Positions 10,156 through 18,589 of a DNA stretch of 50,109 bases are shown here, piece after piece. Below the pieces are notes generated by a model. The model was given only the letters and a program-made list of their open reading frames with translations. It ran no database searches and was not told the DNA's origin. The translations under genes and the position numbers were made by a program. This DNA is from Porticoccaceae bacterium. Its GTDB lineage: Bacteria; Pseudomonadota; Gammaproteobacteria; Pseudomonadales; Porticoccaceae. Each line of letters begins with the position of its first letter. The stretch's first letter is position 1. The stretch covers positions 1 to 50,109 of the forward strand of contig JAQXBF010000009.1 of the NCBI GenBank assembly GCA_029252555.1, read 5' to 3'.

Positions 10156-10879
10156 CTATGTTTGGGGTTTGTGCGCAACAGCAGCAAGGCCGTGGAGATT
10201 AATAATCTCGATTTCCTTTTCATCACACAGAATCAGATCAAAGCTCTGGAAGCGGCTAAAAACACGACTTACTGTTTCAACGGTAAGGCCTAGATAATTT
10301 CCAATATATGCCCGCGACATGGGCAGACGGAATCTGGTGGCGCTGAGATGCTGGCGTTTTAGGTGGCTCGATAGACTAAGAAGAAGGCTGGCAACTCGCT
10401 CCTCGGTAGAGCTTTTTGCCAGTAATGTAATGAGCTCTTAGTCTGTTGTGATTTCTTTGGCCGTCAGGCGCATCGGGTGTTTTTGCAGGATTGGCATGTT
10501 CTGGCTAATTTGCTCAAATTGAGCAAAGGGTATCTCGCAGAGGGCCACGGTCTCCAGTGCCACCGAACTGTTGCTGTGGGTGTTGTTATCTATGCCGTCC
10601 CAACCAAAAATTTCTCCTGCCAAATAAAACCCAGTGACTTGCTCGGTGCCGTCATCGCTAGTGCAGAACGACTTCACAGCGCCACTGCGAATAGCATAGA
10701 CCGACTGAAACTGATCGCCTCCATGAAAGATAAGCTGATTTTTATGGATGGGACGGCCACGCTCATTGACCTTATCCAGCATGTCCAGAGAGCCAGCATC
10801 TAGAGAGAGGCAGGCACAGTGCGCTCATACGGCAGTTATGGCAGTTATTGGATTGGATATTTAGGGTGGGCGAGCGCAT
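10156..10879 (-). pseudogene. fnr: Broken Fnr/Anr oxygen-sensing regulator (frameshift plus in-frame stop)
   Basis: Conceptual repair gives about 241 residues, close to full-length FNR (250). The start at 10879 gives MRSPTLNIQ, then the iron-sulfur cysteines in CHNCRMSALCLPL (C-x2-C-x5-C). After CLPLS the frame breaks within a TC repeat at about 10801-10808: three TC units are present where four would restore the frame. The second frame holds the cyclic-nucleotide-type sensor fold, including the fourth cysteine in ALCEIPF. It then hits TAA at 10438-10440 just before the DNA-binding domain. The same frame continues past the TAA with ELITLLAKSSTEERV and the FNR recognition helix GNYLGLTVETVSRVF, ending at 10156. 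All functional residues survive, so decay looks recent. The longest intact piece (10438-10782) lacks both the cysteine cluster and the DNA-binding domain. Two sequencing errors are the alternative. Confidence 0.88.
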
Positions 10880-11001
10880 GAGATTCCTTGCGGCTGGTAT
10901 TAAGTCCATTTATCTAGCTGTTTAGCCTTTGGGGGAACAGTAACCCTGGCTGCTCCTTTAACAAGCTGTAATAAACTCTAACTAAGAGTATCGACATAGA
11001 A

Positions 11002-11015
11002 TTGATCTATATCAT
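11002..11015. promoter_or_regulatory. FNR/Anr box between fnr remnant and uspE
   Basis: TTGAT-CTAT-ATCAT matches the consensus TTGAT-N4-ATCAA at nine of ten bases. It lies 112 bases upstream of the uspE start and 122 bases upstream of the fnr remnant. If it is a class II site centred at -41.5, transcription toward uspE would start near 11050, with a weak -10 (TAATCT) at 11036-11041. The rest of this 247-base gap shows nothing else clear. Confidence 0.6.
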
Positions 11016-11126
11016 GTTGGCTCTCTAAATCCCTTTAATCTTAACGCTCCCTCGCTTAGCTAGCTAGACTCAAAATGAGTCGAGTGAAAGTTGACTATGA
11101 GGCCAAGTTAGTTTTGGAGAGCAGCT

Positions 11127-12020
11127 ATGCAAAATATTCTTGTGGTTTTAGACGAATCCGATAAGGATCAATTGGCCATGCAGCAGGCGGTCACATTGAC
11201 CGGCCATAATGAGGGGAAACTGCATGTATTAATGACGGTTTACAATCAGATTGAAGAGATGCACAAGTACGTTGGGTTCGATAATTTTAAAGACATAAAG
11301 CAGGCACTGCTCGACGACGCAGAGACTCGGCTGCGCCTTTTGACCAACCGGTACAATGTTAATTTTTCCTCAAGTATGGCTTGGGGAAAGCGCTGGAATC
11401 GGTCGGCGGTGGATACTGCTAATAGCATGGGCGCAGATCTAATTATAAAAGTAGCGGGGGACAAGCACTCCCGTATTGTCGAGGTGTTTAAAACGCCGGA
11501 AGACTGGCACCTATTTCGAGATGCTAGCCGCCCTGTCTGGCTGGTCAATGGGGAGGGGCGGTCTCAAGACAAAGTGGTTGCTGCTGTCGGCACCTTGGAT
11601 GAAAGTGTCGAACACCGTGCTTTAGGCAAGGCCGTGATTTTAAGTGCCAGGGGTATGGCTAATGCATTGGGATTGCCTCTGCAGCTGGTGTCTGTGATAC
11701 CGGATTTTAGCGCCATGGCTATGGCCACGGCCTATGTGCCGCCTTTGCCAGGGCGGTCGGTGCTGTGGCATGAAAATGCCGAGCAGGCATTGGCCGATGC
11801 CCAGGAGCAGCTCAATAATGAGCTCGGCGAGTCGGGGGGAAAGGCCAGTATTGAGGTACTGACGGGACGAGCGGACAAGGAATTGGCAGAAGCGGTTGGC
11901 GACAGTGCCCTGTTATTGATTGGAAGCGCTGCCAATCGCGGAATAGCGGGCAAATTTTTTGGAAATACGGCGGAGAAAGTTCTCCGCTATCTGGTATCAG
12001 ATATGCTGGTAGTCCGTTGA
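11127..12020 (+). CDS. uspE: Tandem universal stress protein, UspE-like
   Basis: The protein has two Usp domains (about residues 1-140 and 150-297). The first starts MQNILVVLDESD. The second ends in an ATP-binding-type loop, IGSAANRGIAG followed by FFGNTAEKVL, which closely resembles E. coli UspE. UspE proteins are linked to stress survival and motility or aggregation. GGAGAG sits before the ATG. In enterics uspE is the neighbour of fnr, and here it is divergent from the fnr remnant with a near-perfect FNR box between them. It converges on msrA with five bases between the stops. Confidence 0.88.
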   Translation: MQNILVVLDESDKDQLAMQQAVTLTGHNEGKLHVLMTVYNQIEEMHKYVGFDNFKDIKQALLDDAETRLRLLTNRYNVNFSSSMAWGKRWNRSAVDTANSMGADLIIKVAGDKHSRIVEVFKTPEDWHLFRDASRPVWLVNGEGRSQDKVVAAVGTLDESVEHRALGKAVILSARGMANALGLPLQLVSVIPDFSAMAMATAYVPPLPGRSVLWHENAEQALADAQEQLNNELGESGGKASIEVLTGRADKELAEAVGDSALLLIGSAANRGIAGKFFGNTAEKVLRYLVSDMLVVR

Positions 12021-12025
12021 TTTAG

Positions 12026-12661
12026 TTACTTTTTGCTCCACAGCTGTTTCAACCGTTTGTCGCGCCCGCAGCTCCAGCGATAGTAGTTGTAGCGGGTAGG
12101 GTTCTTTTTGTAATAATCCTGATGATAGTCTTCGGCGATGTAGAATTTCGTTGCCTCGGTGAGCTGGGTTTTTACCTTGCCAGAAAACTGCTGTTGGGAC
12201 CTAATAGCGTCTAACGACGCCTGTGCCGTAGCCTTTTGTTCGTCATTGAGATAGAAAAGCTCGCTGCGATACTGCTGGCCGCGGTCGCAAAACTGGCCGC
12301 CGCCATCCAATGGGTCAATATTGATCCAGAAACGTTCCAGTAGTTCGACAAAACTGACCACCTGGTTATCAAACTCAATCTGTACTGCTTCGGTATGGCC
12401 TGTGGTGCCTAAGGACACCTGCTTATAGGTCGGGTTGCCAACATGGCCACCAATATAGCCAGAGATAACAGATTTCACGCCCTCTAGCTTCTCAAAGTCA
12501 CTCTCCATACACCAGAAGCAACCGCCGGCAAAAATAGCAACATCGTCTTCGGCTGAGGTCTGGATTGATAAAGAAGCGGCCAGGCTAAAAAGAAGTGCTG
12601 TAGTGAGTCTCCATCGATTGATAATGATGGGGCTTTTACCAAGTAGGATTCTAGGGCTCAA
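12026..12661 (-). CDS. msrA: Secreted peptide methionine-S-sulfoxide reductase MsrA
   Basis: MsrA reduces methionine S-sulfoxide in damaged proteins. The catalytic motif GCFWC has Cys48, and the C-terminal Cys198 (WSCGRD) is in the usual recycling position. Residues 1-37 form a signal peptide: basic start, hydrophobic core LTTALLFSLAASL, and a likely cleavage after TSA. The enzyme therefore probably works in the periplasm. The start codon is TTG at 12661, chosen because AGGAGA lies six bases upstream and no ATG occurs before the catalytic domain. Periplasmic MsrA needs an electron donor (DsbD-type); the thioredoxin-like CcmG lies nearby, but any link is speculation. The 207-base gap upstream shows no clear motif. 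Confidence 0.93.
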   Translation of the reverse strand: MSPRILLGKSPIIINRWRLTTALLFSLAASLSIQTSAEDDVAIFAGGCFWCMESDFEKLEGVKSVISGYIGGHVGNPTYKQVSLGTTGHTEAVQIEFDNQVVSFVELLERFWINIDPLDGGGQFCDRGQQYRSELFYLNDEQKATAQASLDAIRSQQQFSGKVKTQLTEATKFYIAEDYHQDYYKKNPTRYNYYRWSCGRDKRLKQLWSKK

Positions 12662-12868
12662 AACGATTCTCCTGCGAAGTTCGTGCTGCTGATAAGTATC
12701 GGTTAGTACGGGGCTTCGCTCACAGTGGGTTACTCAAATTCTGATAATAGTTTCCAGCATAAATTTAATGTCTTGACGAAGAAGGTTTTTACACTTATTT
12801 TTCGCGACAGGGCCACTGGTTCGCGTGGGCGATTTAAGGGCCTGATGTTTTAAGTTGAGGTTTTATGT

Positions 12869-13078
12869 ATGAGCGATAATCTTGATGATATCGACGATGC
12901 AGAGGGCTTGGATGATTCTGATGATAACTCCGCTGCTGCGGAGCCGGAGAATACTCTCACCGATAAGCAGCAAGCTCAGGTTAAGCTTGAGTCGAGAAGA
13001 AGGTTGGAGTTGAAACTTGAGCAAGCCCGGTTGGATAAGCAGGTTCAAGAGTACGATTTCGATGATGACTTTTTCTAG
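12869..13078 (+). CDS. Small acidic protein, resembles PA3496-family
   Basis: This 69-residue protein has a very acidic N-terminal half (MSDNLDDIDDAEGLDDSDD). The C-terminal half is a charged, probably helical segment, SRRRLELKLEQARLDKQ, ending in an acidic YDFDDDFF tail. The pattern, a basic/helical stretch then a DYDFD-type tail, recalls the small PA3496 family of Pseudomonas, named for a putative envelope-integrity role, but I place it there only tentatively. GAGG precedes the start. No partner gene is evident. The following 177 bases hold the ccm promoter. Confidence 0.7.
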   Translation: MSDNLDDIDDAEGLDDSDDNSAAAEPENTLTDKQQAQVKLESRRRLELKLEQARLDKQVQEYDFDDDFF

Positions 13079-13179
13079 GCAGGATTTGCCTCTGCTTTAG
13101 ATCTTAGGCTTTAGATTTTTATTCTAGATTCTCAGTTTAGCCCCATAGCTGTAGCTTTATATTGGCGCCCGACCAGCAC

Positions 13180-13220
13180 TTGATTAAAGCCAACATCTGA
13201 TGCCGGTTCTTTGGCATAAT
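13180..13220 (+). promoter_or_regulatory. Probable ccm operon promoter with FNR-like box
   Basis: An extended -10 element, TG-G-CATAAT, ends at 13220, with no good -35 box. TTGATTAAAGCCAA at 13180-13193 matches the FNR consensus at eight of ten bases. With a start site near 13228 its centre would be at -41.5, the usual class II activator position. A missing -35 box is typical of activator-dependent promoters. The motif positions are seen; regulation is inferred. Confidence 0.5.
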
Positions 13221-13255
13221 GTTCCCCGCAAAATAACCATACCGCGGGAAATCTG

Positions 13256-13897
13256 TTGTCCACAGCACCTCTTTTAACAGTCGAGCAGCTCTCCTACGAG
13301 CGCGATGACTGCAATGTCTTTAAGCCAGTCAACTTAGCGGTTGAGGCCGGGGACATCCTGCAAATTGAGGGTGCCAATGGTGCGGGCAAAACCACTCTGA
13401 TGCGTTTGATGACCAGCGCGCTGCAGCCGACCGCTGGCTCGATTCTATATCAAGGCCGTTCCATTGCTCAGTGTCGCTATGAATATCTCGCAGATATCCT
13501 TTATATAGGCCATCAGTCTGGTGTCAAAATGGCTCTTTCAGCGGAAGAGAATTTACGCTGGATGAGCCCTGCATCCACCAGCGCCAATCAGATTGCTGAG
13601 GCTTTGGTGACTGTAGGCCTGGGGGGCTACGCTGATGTGCCTTGTTATAGCCTGTCGGCAGGCCAGCATCGCCGGGTTGCGCTGGCGCGACTTACCACCA
13701 GCCGGGCCAAAATTTGGTTTCTTGATGAGCCTTTTACATCGATTGATAAGCAGGGTGTGGCTGCACTGCAAAACCAACTGCAAAATCATCTGGCCCAGGG
13801 TGGCGCTATTTTGTTGTCTACCCATCAGAATCTAGCTATTGATGGGCTGCGTACATACAGCGTCGAACCTCACGCTGACCGGGGAGAGCTGAGATGA
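13256..13897 (+). CDS. ccmA: Heme exporter ATP-binding protein CcmA
   Basis: CcmA is the ATPase of the CcmABCD complex that releases heme-loaded CcmE during c-type cytochrome maturation. The 213-residue protein has Walker A (GANGAGKTT), the ABC signature (LSAGQHRRVALARL) and Walker B (IWFLDEPFTSID). The start is TTG at 13256 with GGGAAA upstream; no earlier ATG fits. It is the first gene of ccmABCDEFGHI and overlaps ccmB by four bases (ATGA). Confidence 0.96.
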   Translation: MSTAPLLTVEQLSYERDDCNVFKPVNLAVEAGDILQIEGANGAGKTTLMRLMTSALQPTAGSILYQGRSIAQCRYEYLADILYIGHQSGVKMALSAEENLRWMSPASTSANQIAEALVTVGLGGYADVPCYSLSAGQHRRVALARLTTSRAKIWFLDEPFTSIDKQGVAALQNQLQNHLAQGGAILLSTHQNLAIDGLRTYSVEPHADRGELR

Positions 13898-14574
13898 TAG
13901 CTACCAGCGTCGGCTTTAGTGGCTATTTGAAACGGGATTTATTGTTGGCTTATCGCCGCCGCGGTGAAGCTGCAAGCCCATTGATATTTTTCCTGTTGGT
14001 GTCGACCTTGATTCCGCTGGGAGTTAGTCCAGATTCGGCGAGACTGGCTGAGCTTGCGCCGGGCATTATTTGGGTAATGGCGCTTCTGGCAACACTGCTG
14101 TCTACAGAGAGCCTTTTCGCCAGCGACTATCAGGATGGGTCACTAGAGCAAATGCTTATTTCGCCCCAGCTTTTGGCTCTGACGGTGCTGGGCAAGGTCA
14201 CTGCCCATTGGTTGGTTAGCGGCCTGCCACTGACTCTAGTGTCGCCTGTTATTGGCATTATGCTGTCTCTGCCAGGCGAGGGCACAGTGCCTATGATGGC
14301 CAGCCTGGCACTGGGCACAGCCTGCCTCAGTTTGATTGGTGCCGTGGGTGCGGCCCTAACGGTTTCCCTGCGAAAAGGCGGGCTGCTGTTATCGGTGCTG
14401 GTTATCCCCCTGTATATGCCGGTAATTATTTTTGGCAGTGCGGCGGTGCAAGCGGCAATAGATGGGCTGAACTGGCTTGGGCCCTTGGCGATTTTGGGGG
14501 CTATGCTAAGTGGAGCAATCGCGCTCTGTCCATTAGCGATTGCCGGGGCATTGCGCCTTGTGAGCAATAATTAA
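13894..14574 (+). CDS. ccmB: Heme exporter membrane protein CcmB
   Basis: CcmB is a 226-residue inner-membrane protein with about six hydrophobic segments and the family features FKRDLLLAYR-like start (LKRDLLLAYRRRGE) and SDYQDGSLEQMLISP. It forms the transmembrane part of the CcmAB transporter. It overlaps ccmA by four bases and is followed by ccmC after 17 bases. Confidence 0.95.
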   Translation: MIATSVGFSGYLKRDLLLAYRRRGEAASPLIFFLLVSTLIPLGVSPDSARLAELAPGIIWVMALLATLLSTESLFASDYQDGSLEQMLISPQLLALTVLGKVTAHWLVSGLPLTLVSPVIGIMLSLPGEGTVPMMASLALGTACLSLIGAVGAALTVSLRKGGLLLSVLVIPLYMPVIIFGSAAVQAAIDGLNWLGPLAILGAMLSGAIALCPLAIAGALRLVSNN

Positions 14575-14591
14575 ACGATTTAAAGGTTTTA

Positions 14592-15371
14592 GTGAATATG
14601 GCTTCAGCTAGAAATTGGAATTGGTTTCACCGCATGGGATCACCCCGCTGGTTCTATGAAACTACGGGTCGCTGGTTGCCCTGGCTGTGGGTACTAACAA
14701 TTTCTCTTGTGCTCACTGGCCTTGTCTGGGGTTTGGCGTTTGCGCCTCAAGACGCCAAACAGGGCAATAGTTTCCGTATTATCTATCTGCATGTGCCAGC
14801 CTCTTTTCTGGCTCTGGCGGGTTATTACCTAATGGCCATTGCCGGCGCGATTGGGTTGATCTGGAAGATGAAGCTCAGTTACATGGTCATGAAGTCCGCA
14901 GCGCCCATTGGTGCTGCGCTGACCTTTATCGCGCTGTTTACCGGTGCTGTTTGGGGCAAGCCTACCTGGGGCACTTATTGGGTCTGGGATGCACGAATTA
15001 CGTCCATGTTGATCCTGCTATTTTTATATTTGGGGGTGCTGGCACTGCAATATGCCTTCCACTCACAGGAGGCTGGCAATAAAGCCAGTGCCATTCTGGC
15101 TCTGGTGGGCACGGTCAATATTCCGATTATTTATAAATCTGTGGACTGGTGGTACACATTGCATCAGTCAGCGACGATTAAATTAACCTCGGCACCCAGC
15201 ATGCATCCAGATATGTTTCAGCCGCTGCTGGTGGTGATTGTGGCCATGTATAGTTTTTATGGTTTGGCGCTTATTTTATATACCCGTGTGGAGATTTTGC
15301 AGCGGGAGCGGAAGGCGGGTTGGGTGCGTGAATTAGCACGGCAGGCCGAAACCCAGGAGCCGGCCAAATGA
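14592..15371 (+). CDS. ccmC: Heme handling protein CcmC
   Basis: CcmC attaches heme to CcmE. The protein has six membrane spans and the tryptophan-rich signature WGKPTWGTYWVWDARITS, with external His residues in YLHVPAS and TLHQSATI that bind heme in the family. I used GTG at 14592 because AAAGG lies five bases upstream; ATG at 14598 (two codons later) is also possible. It overlaps ccmD by four bases. Confidence 0.95.
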   Translation: MNMASARNWNWFHRMGSPRWFYETTGRWLPWLWVLTISLVLTGLVWGLAFAPQDAKQGNSFRIIYLHVPASFLALAGYYLMAIAGAIGLIWKMKLSYMVMKSAAPIGAALTFIALFTGAVWGKPTWGTYWVWDARITSMLILLFLYLGVLALQYAFHSQEAGNKASAILALVGTVNIPIIYKSVDWWYTLHQSATIKLTSAPSMHPDMFQPLLVVIVAMYSFYGLALILYTRVEILQRERKAGWVRELARQAETQEPAK

Positions 15372-15592
15372 CCTTTCAGTTTGAGAGCCTTCAGCAGATG
15401 TGGGATATGGCAGGTCACGGGCCCTATGTCTGGACCGCAATCTTAGTTTCTCTGTTTGTGATGGGCTGGCTGCTGGTTAGACCATTGCAGCAGCATAGCG
15501 CCATCTTGAAAACCATATCCCAGCAGCTGCGGCAGCGAGAGCAGTGTCAGAAAGAGCACCAATCGGCCAATACCTCAGAGGAAGATAAATAA
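15368..15592 (+). CDS. ccmD: Heme exporter small subunit CcmD
   Basis: CcmD is a 74-residue protein with one membrane span (WTAILVSLFVMGWLLV) and a basic, Gln-rich cytoplasmic tail. It starts with the family-like MWDMAGHGPYVW segment. It stabilises the CcmABC-CcmE complex. Both its ends overlap neighbours (four bases with ccmC, one base with ccmE). Confidence 0.93.
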   Translation: MTFQFESLQQMWDMAGHGPYVWTAILVSLFVMGWLLVRPLQQHSAILKTISQQLRQREQCQKEHQSANTSEEDK

Positions 15593-16044
15593 TGCACCCC
15601 ATACGCAGACAACGCTTACAGCTGGTGATTCTTCTTGTCGTAGCGGCTTCAGCAATTGTCGGGCTAATGGCCTATATGCTTGGCCAGAATGCCAACTACT
15701 TCTATACACCATCGCAGATTGTGGCCGGTGAGGCACCTCAGGCTGTGCATATTCGCGCTGGCGGTATGGTGGTTGAAGGGTCAGTTCGGCGCGCTGCAGA
15801 TTCTCTTGATGTGCATTTCGATGTCAGCGACGGCATGTCGACCTTGACGATTCACTATGCAGGCATTCTTCCGGACCTGTTCGACGAGGGCGAGGCCGCT
15901 ATTGCTGCTGGCAAACTGGATGACAATATGGTGTTGCGGGCAACCGAGGTGTTGGCCAAGCATGATGAGAAGTACACTCCACCTGAAGTTGCTGATGCGA
16001 TGAACAAAGCCTACGAACTCAAGCAGCAGGAAAATGTCCAATGA
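15592..16044 (+). CDS. ccmE: Periplasmic heme chaperone CcmE
   Basis: CcmE carries heme covalently in the periplasm before transfer to apocytochromes. The 150-residue protein has an N-terminal membrane anchor (about residues 9-28) and an OB-fold domain. The motif LAKHDEKYTPP places the heme-binding His at residue 124 and the partner Tyr at 128. This is the H-type CcmE found with CcmF/H, not the archaeal Cys type. It overlaps ccmF by four bases. Confidence 0.96.
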   Translation: MHPIRRQRLQLVILLVVAASAIVGLMAYMLGQNANYFYTPSQIVAGEAPQAVHIRAGGMVVEGSVRRAADSLDVHFDVSDGMSTLTIHYAGILPDLFDEGEAAIAAGKLDDNMVLRATEVLAKHDEKYTPPEVADAMNKAYELKQQENVQ

Positions 16045-18038
16045 CTCCTGAACTAGGTCATGTCGCTTTAATTATTGCCCTGTGTCTCGCGGTAGCTCAG
16101 GCTGCGGTGCCCATGGTGGGGTCTTTTACCGGCCACAGAAGCTGGATGGGCTTGGGCCACAGTTTGGCTCTGGGTCAATTTGTATTTATTGCTCTGTCTT
16201 TTGCCTGTCTCGCTAATGCTTTTTTGCAGGACGACTTTTCCGTTGCCTATGTGGCCAATAACTCAAACACGCTGCTACCCGACCGGTTTAAGTTCAGTGC
16301 GGTCTGGGGCGCCCATGAGGGCTCGCTGTTACTCTGGGTACTGATGCTGGCTGGCTGGTCTGCAGCGGTGGCATTATTTAGCCGACAGTTACCACCCCAG
16401 CTGGTGGCCCGCGTGCTTTCAATACTGGGCTTTGTTGCCATAGGCTTTATTGTATTTCTGCTTATGACATCTAACCCCTTTGATAGGCTGTTGCCGGTAT
16501 CGCCAGTGGAAGGAAGAGATCTAAACCCTTTGCTACAAGACTTTGGTCTAATTGTCCACCCGCCCATGCTCTACATGGGCTATGTGGGCTTTGCCGTGCC
16601 GTTTGCATTCGCTATAGCCGCATTGATTGGTAGCCAATTCGACAGTGCTTGGGCGCGCTGGGCCAGGCCTTGGATCAATGTGGCCTGGGCATTCCTAACC
16701 GTTGGTATTGGCCTGGGCAGTTGGTGGGCCTATTACGAACTGGGGTGGGGCGGCTGGTGGTTCTGGGACCCTGTTGAAAATGCCTCCTTTATGCCCTGGC
16801 TGGTGGGTACGGCTTTGGTTCACAGCATTTCTGCAACAGAAAAGCGTGGTGTGTTTAGAAGCTGGACATTGTTGCTGGCCATCTTTGCTTTCTCCCTGAG
16901 CTTGTTGGGTGCTTTTTTAGTGCGGTCAGGCATTCTCACGTCGGTGCATGCTTTTGCCAGCGACCCAGAGCGCGGCGCATTTATATTAGGGTTTATAGCC
17001 TTGGTGATAGGAGGCTCATTAACTTTATTTGCCCTTCGCGGGCCGGCGATGCAGAAAGTGGTGGGCTATGGTGCCTGGTCTCGGGAAATGATGTTGCTGC
17101 TGAATAATATTCTGTTGGTTAGCTCAATGGCGATGATTTTGGTAGGTACATTGTACCCGCTACTCGCTGATGTTCTTAATCTGGGTAAAATCTCTGTTGG
17201 CCCCCCATACTTTAACTTTTTCTTTGTTCCGTTGATGTCTGGATTGGCAATTGCAGTTGGCTTTGCGGCCTTTACTCGCTGGAAAAAAACTGATCCTAGT
17301 CTGTTGCTAAAAAAAGGCACAGCGCCAGCATTAGTCAGCGCTATTTTGGCTCTGGTGCTGCCGCTATTCTTATCCACTGACATTTCCTGGGTCAGCTATT
17401 CTTTTGCGGCGGTTTTTACTCTGTTGATTTCTTTCTGGGTGATTGCTATGAGTATCGAAGACTTCCTTGATAAGACCGGTGGCAACTGGGTAAAAATGAG
17501 CAAACTATCCGGCAGCTATTGGGGCATGCTGACAGCTCATATCGGCTTGGCAGTATGCGTGCTGGGTGTGGGGTTAAGCAGTACCTATTCGAAGCAGCGG
17601 GATGTGCGTATGGAGCCGGGCGACAGGGCCGATGTGTCTGGCTATCAGTTTGAATTTGTTGGCGTCAAACAGATTCAAGGCCCCAACTACCTCGCCTATC
17701 GCGGTGAGATTAATGTTGAGTCCAAGGGTTCTGCGGTGGCCACTATGCTGCCGGAAAAACGTAACTACCGGGCTAGTGGGCAGGTAATGACTGAGGCGGC
17801 AATTGATGGTGCATTGCACCGTGATCTCTATGTCAGTCTGGGTGAGCCTTTAACTGGTGAGGCTTGGGCCGTAAGGCTCTATGTAAAACCCTTTGTGCGC
17901 TGTATCTGGCTAGGCGCACTGATGATTGCGTTGGGGGGGCTGCTGGCCGCTGGAGATAAGCGTTACCGCCGTCGCGCTGTGGCTAAAAAGGTATCGCTTA
18001 CAAACAGTGGCCCCAATCCTGAGGTTGCAGCCCAATGA
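16041..18038 (+). CDS. ccmF: Cytochrome c heme lyase subunit CcmF
   Basis: CcmF is the large inner-membrane subunit of the heme ligation complex. At 665 residues, it has many membrane spans and the WWD-type motif LGWGGWWFWDPVENASF at about residues 232-250, plus conserved His residues (AHEGSLLLW; LVHPP-like IVHPPMLYMGY) that hold heme b in the family. It overlaps both ccmE and ccmG by four bases. Confidence 0.97.
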   Translation: MTPELGHVALIIALCLAVAQAAVPMVGSFTGHRSWMGLGHSLALGQFVFIALSFACLANAFLQDDFSVAYVANNSNTLLPDRFKFSAVWGAHEGSLLLWVLMLAGWSAAVALFSRQLPPQLVARVLSILGFVAIGFIVFLLMTSNPFDRLLPVSPVEGRDLNPLLQDFGLIVHPPMLYMGYVGFAVPFAFAIAALIGSQFDSAWARWARPWINVAWAFLTVGIGLGSWWAYYELGWGGWWFWDPVENASFMPWLVGTALVHSISATEKRGVFRSWTLLLAIFAFSLSLLGAFLVRSGILTSVHAFASDPERGAFILGFIALVIGGSLTLFALRGPAMQKVVGYGAWSREMMLLLNNILLVSSMAMILVGTLYPLLADVLNLGKISVGPPYFNFFFVPLMSGLAIAVGFAAFTRWKKTDPSLLLKKGTAPALVSAILALVLPLFLSTDISWVSYSFAAVFTLLISFWVIAMSIEDFLDKTGGNWVKMSKLSGSYWGMLTAHIGLAVCVLGVGLSSTYSKQRDVRMEPGDRADVSGYQFEFVGVKQIQGPNYLAYRGEINVESKGSAVATMLPEKRNYRASGQVMTEAAIDGALHRDLYVSLGEPLTGEAWAVRLYVKPFVRCIWLGALMIALGGLLAAGDKRYRRRAVAKKVSLTNSGPNPEVAAQ

Positions 18039-18589
18039 ATCGACTGGCTTTATTTTTACCTCTGGCCCTTTTTGCTGGGCTCTCGCTGGTACTGTTGTTG
18101 GGGCTTGACAAGGACCCAACAGAGTTGCCTTCTGCTTTAGTTGGCGAGCCTTTCCCTGAGTTTTCGCTACCGGCATTGCAGGATGCCGAGTCGCTGGTCA
18201 GCACGGAAGATTTTAAAGGCGAGGTCGTGTTGGTGAATGTCTGGGCAACCTGGTGTTTTGCCTGCCGAATTGAACACCCAAGCCTCAACGCTTTAGCAGA
18301 GCAAGGAGTGAAAATTGTTGGCCTGAACTACAAAGATAAGCGCAAAGCGGCAAAGTTATGGCTATTGGAGCGAGGCAACCCCTACGTTTTTAATATTTTT
18401 GATGATGACGGCAGTTTGGGGATTGATTTAGGTGTTTATGGGGCGCCAGAAACCTATTTGGTCGACGCTCAAGGTTTGATTCGGCATCGTCGCGTTGGTG
18501 TTGTGGATAAGCGCGTTTGGCATGCGGAGTTTGCGGCTCTGTATTTGGAATTAACCGGCACTGCTCCAGCGTTAGGTGGGGCTCAATGA
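18035..18589 (+). CDS. ccmG: Thiol:disulfide interchange protein CcmG (DsbE)
   Basis: CcmG is a membrane-anchored thioredoxin-like protein that keeps apocytochrome c thiols reduced. The N-terminal anchor spans about residues 4-24. The active site is WCFAC with Cys74 and Cys77; Phe-Ala in the middle differs from the common WCPxC/WCxxC forms but keeps both Cys. The GAPETYLVD segment with the cis-Pro is typical. It overlaps ccmH by four bases. Confidence 0.95.
   Translation: MNRLALFLPLALFAGLSLVLLLGLDKDPTELPSALVGEPFPEFSLPALQDAESLVSTEDFKGEVVLVNVWATWCFACRIEHPSLNALAEQGVKIVGLNYKDKRKAAKLWLLERGNPYVFNIFDDDGSLGIDLGVYGAPETYLVDAQGLIRHRRVGVVDKRVWHAEFAALYLELTGTAPALGGAQ

Noticed and set aside
10477-10803. 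108-codon plus-strand ORF opposite the fnr remnant
   Set aside because: It is antisense to a clearly FNR-like coding sequence and shows no protein family pattern.
13094-13116. Direct repeat GCTTTAGAT before ccmA
   Set aside because: Only nine bases, two copies, in an AT-rich gap; too little to call an operator.
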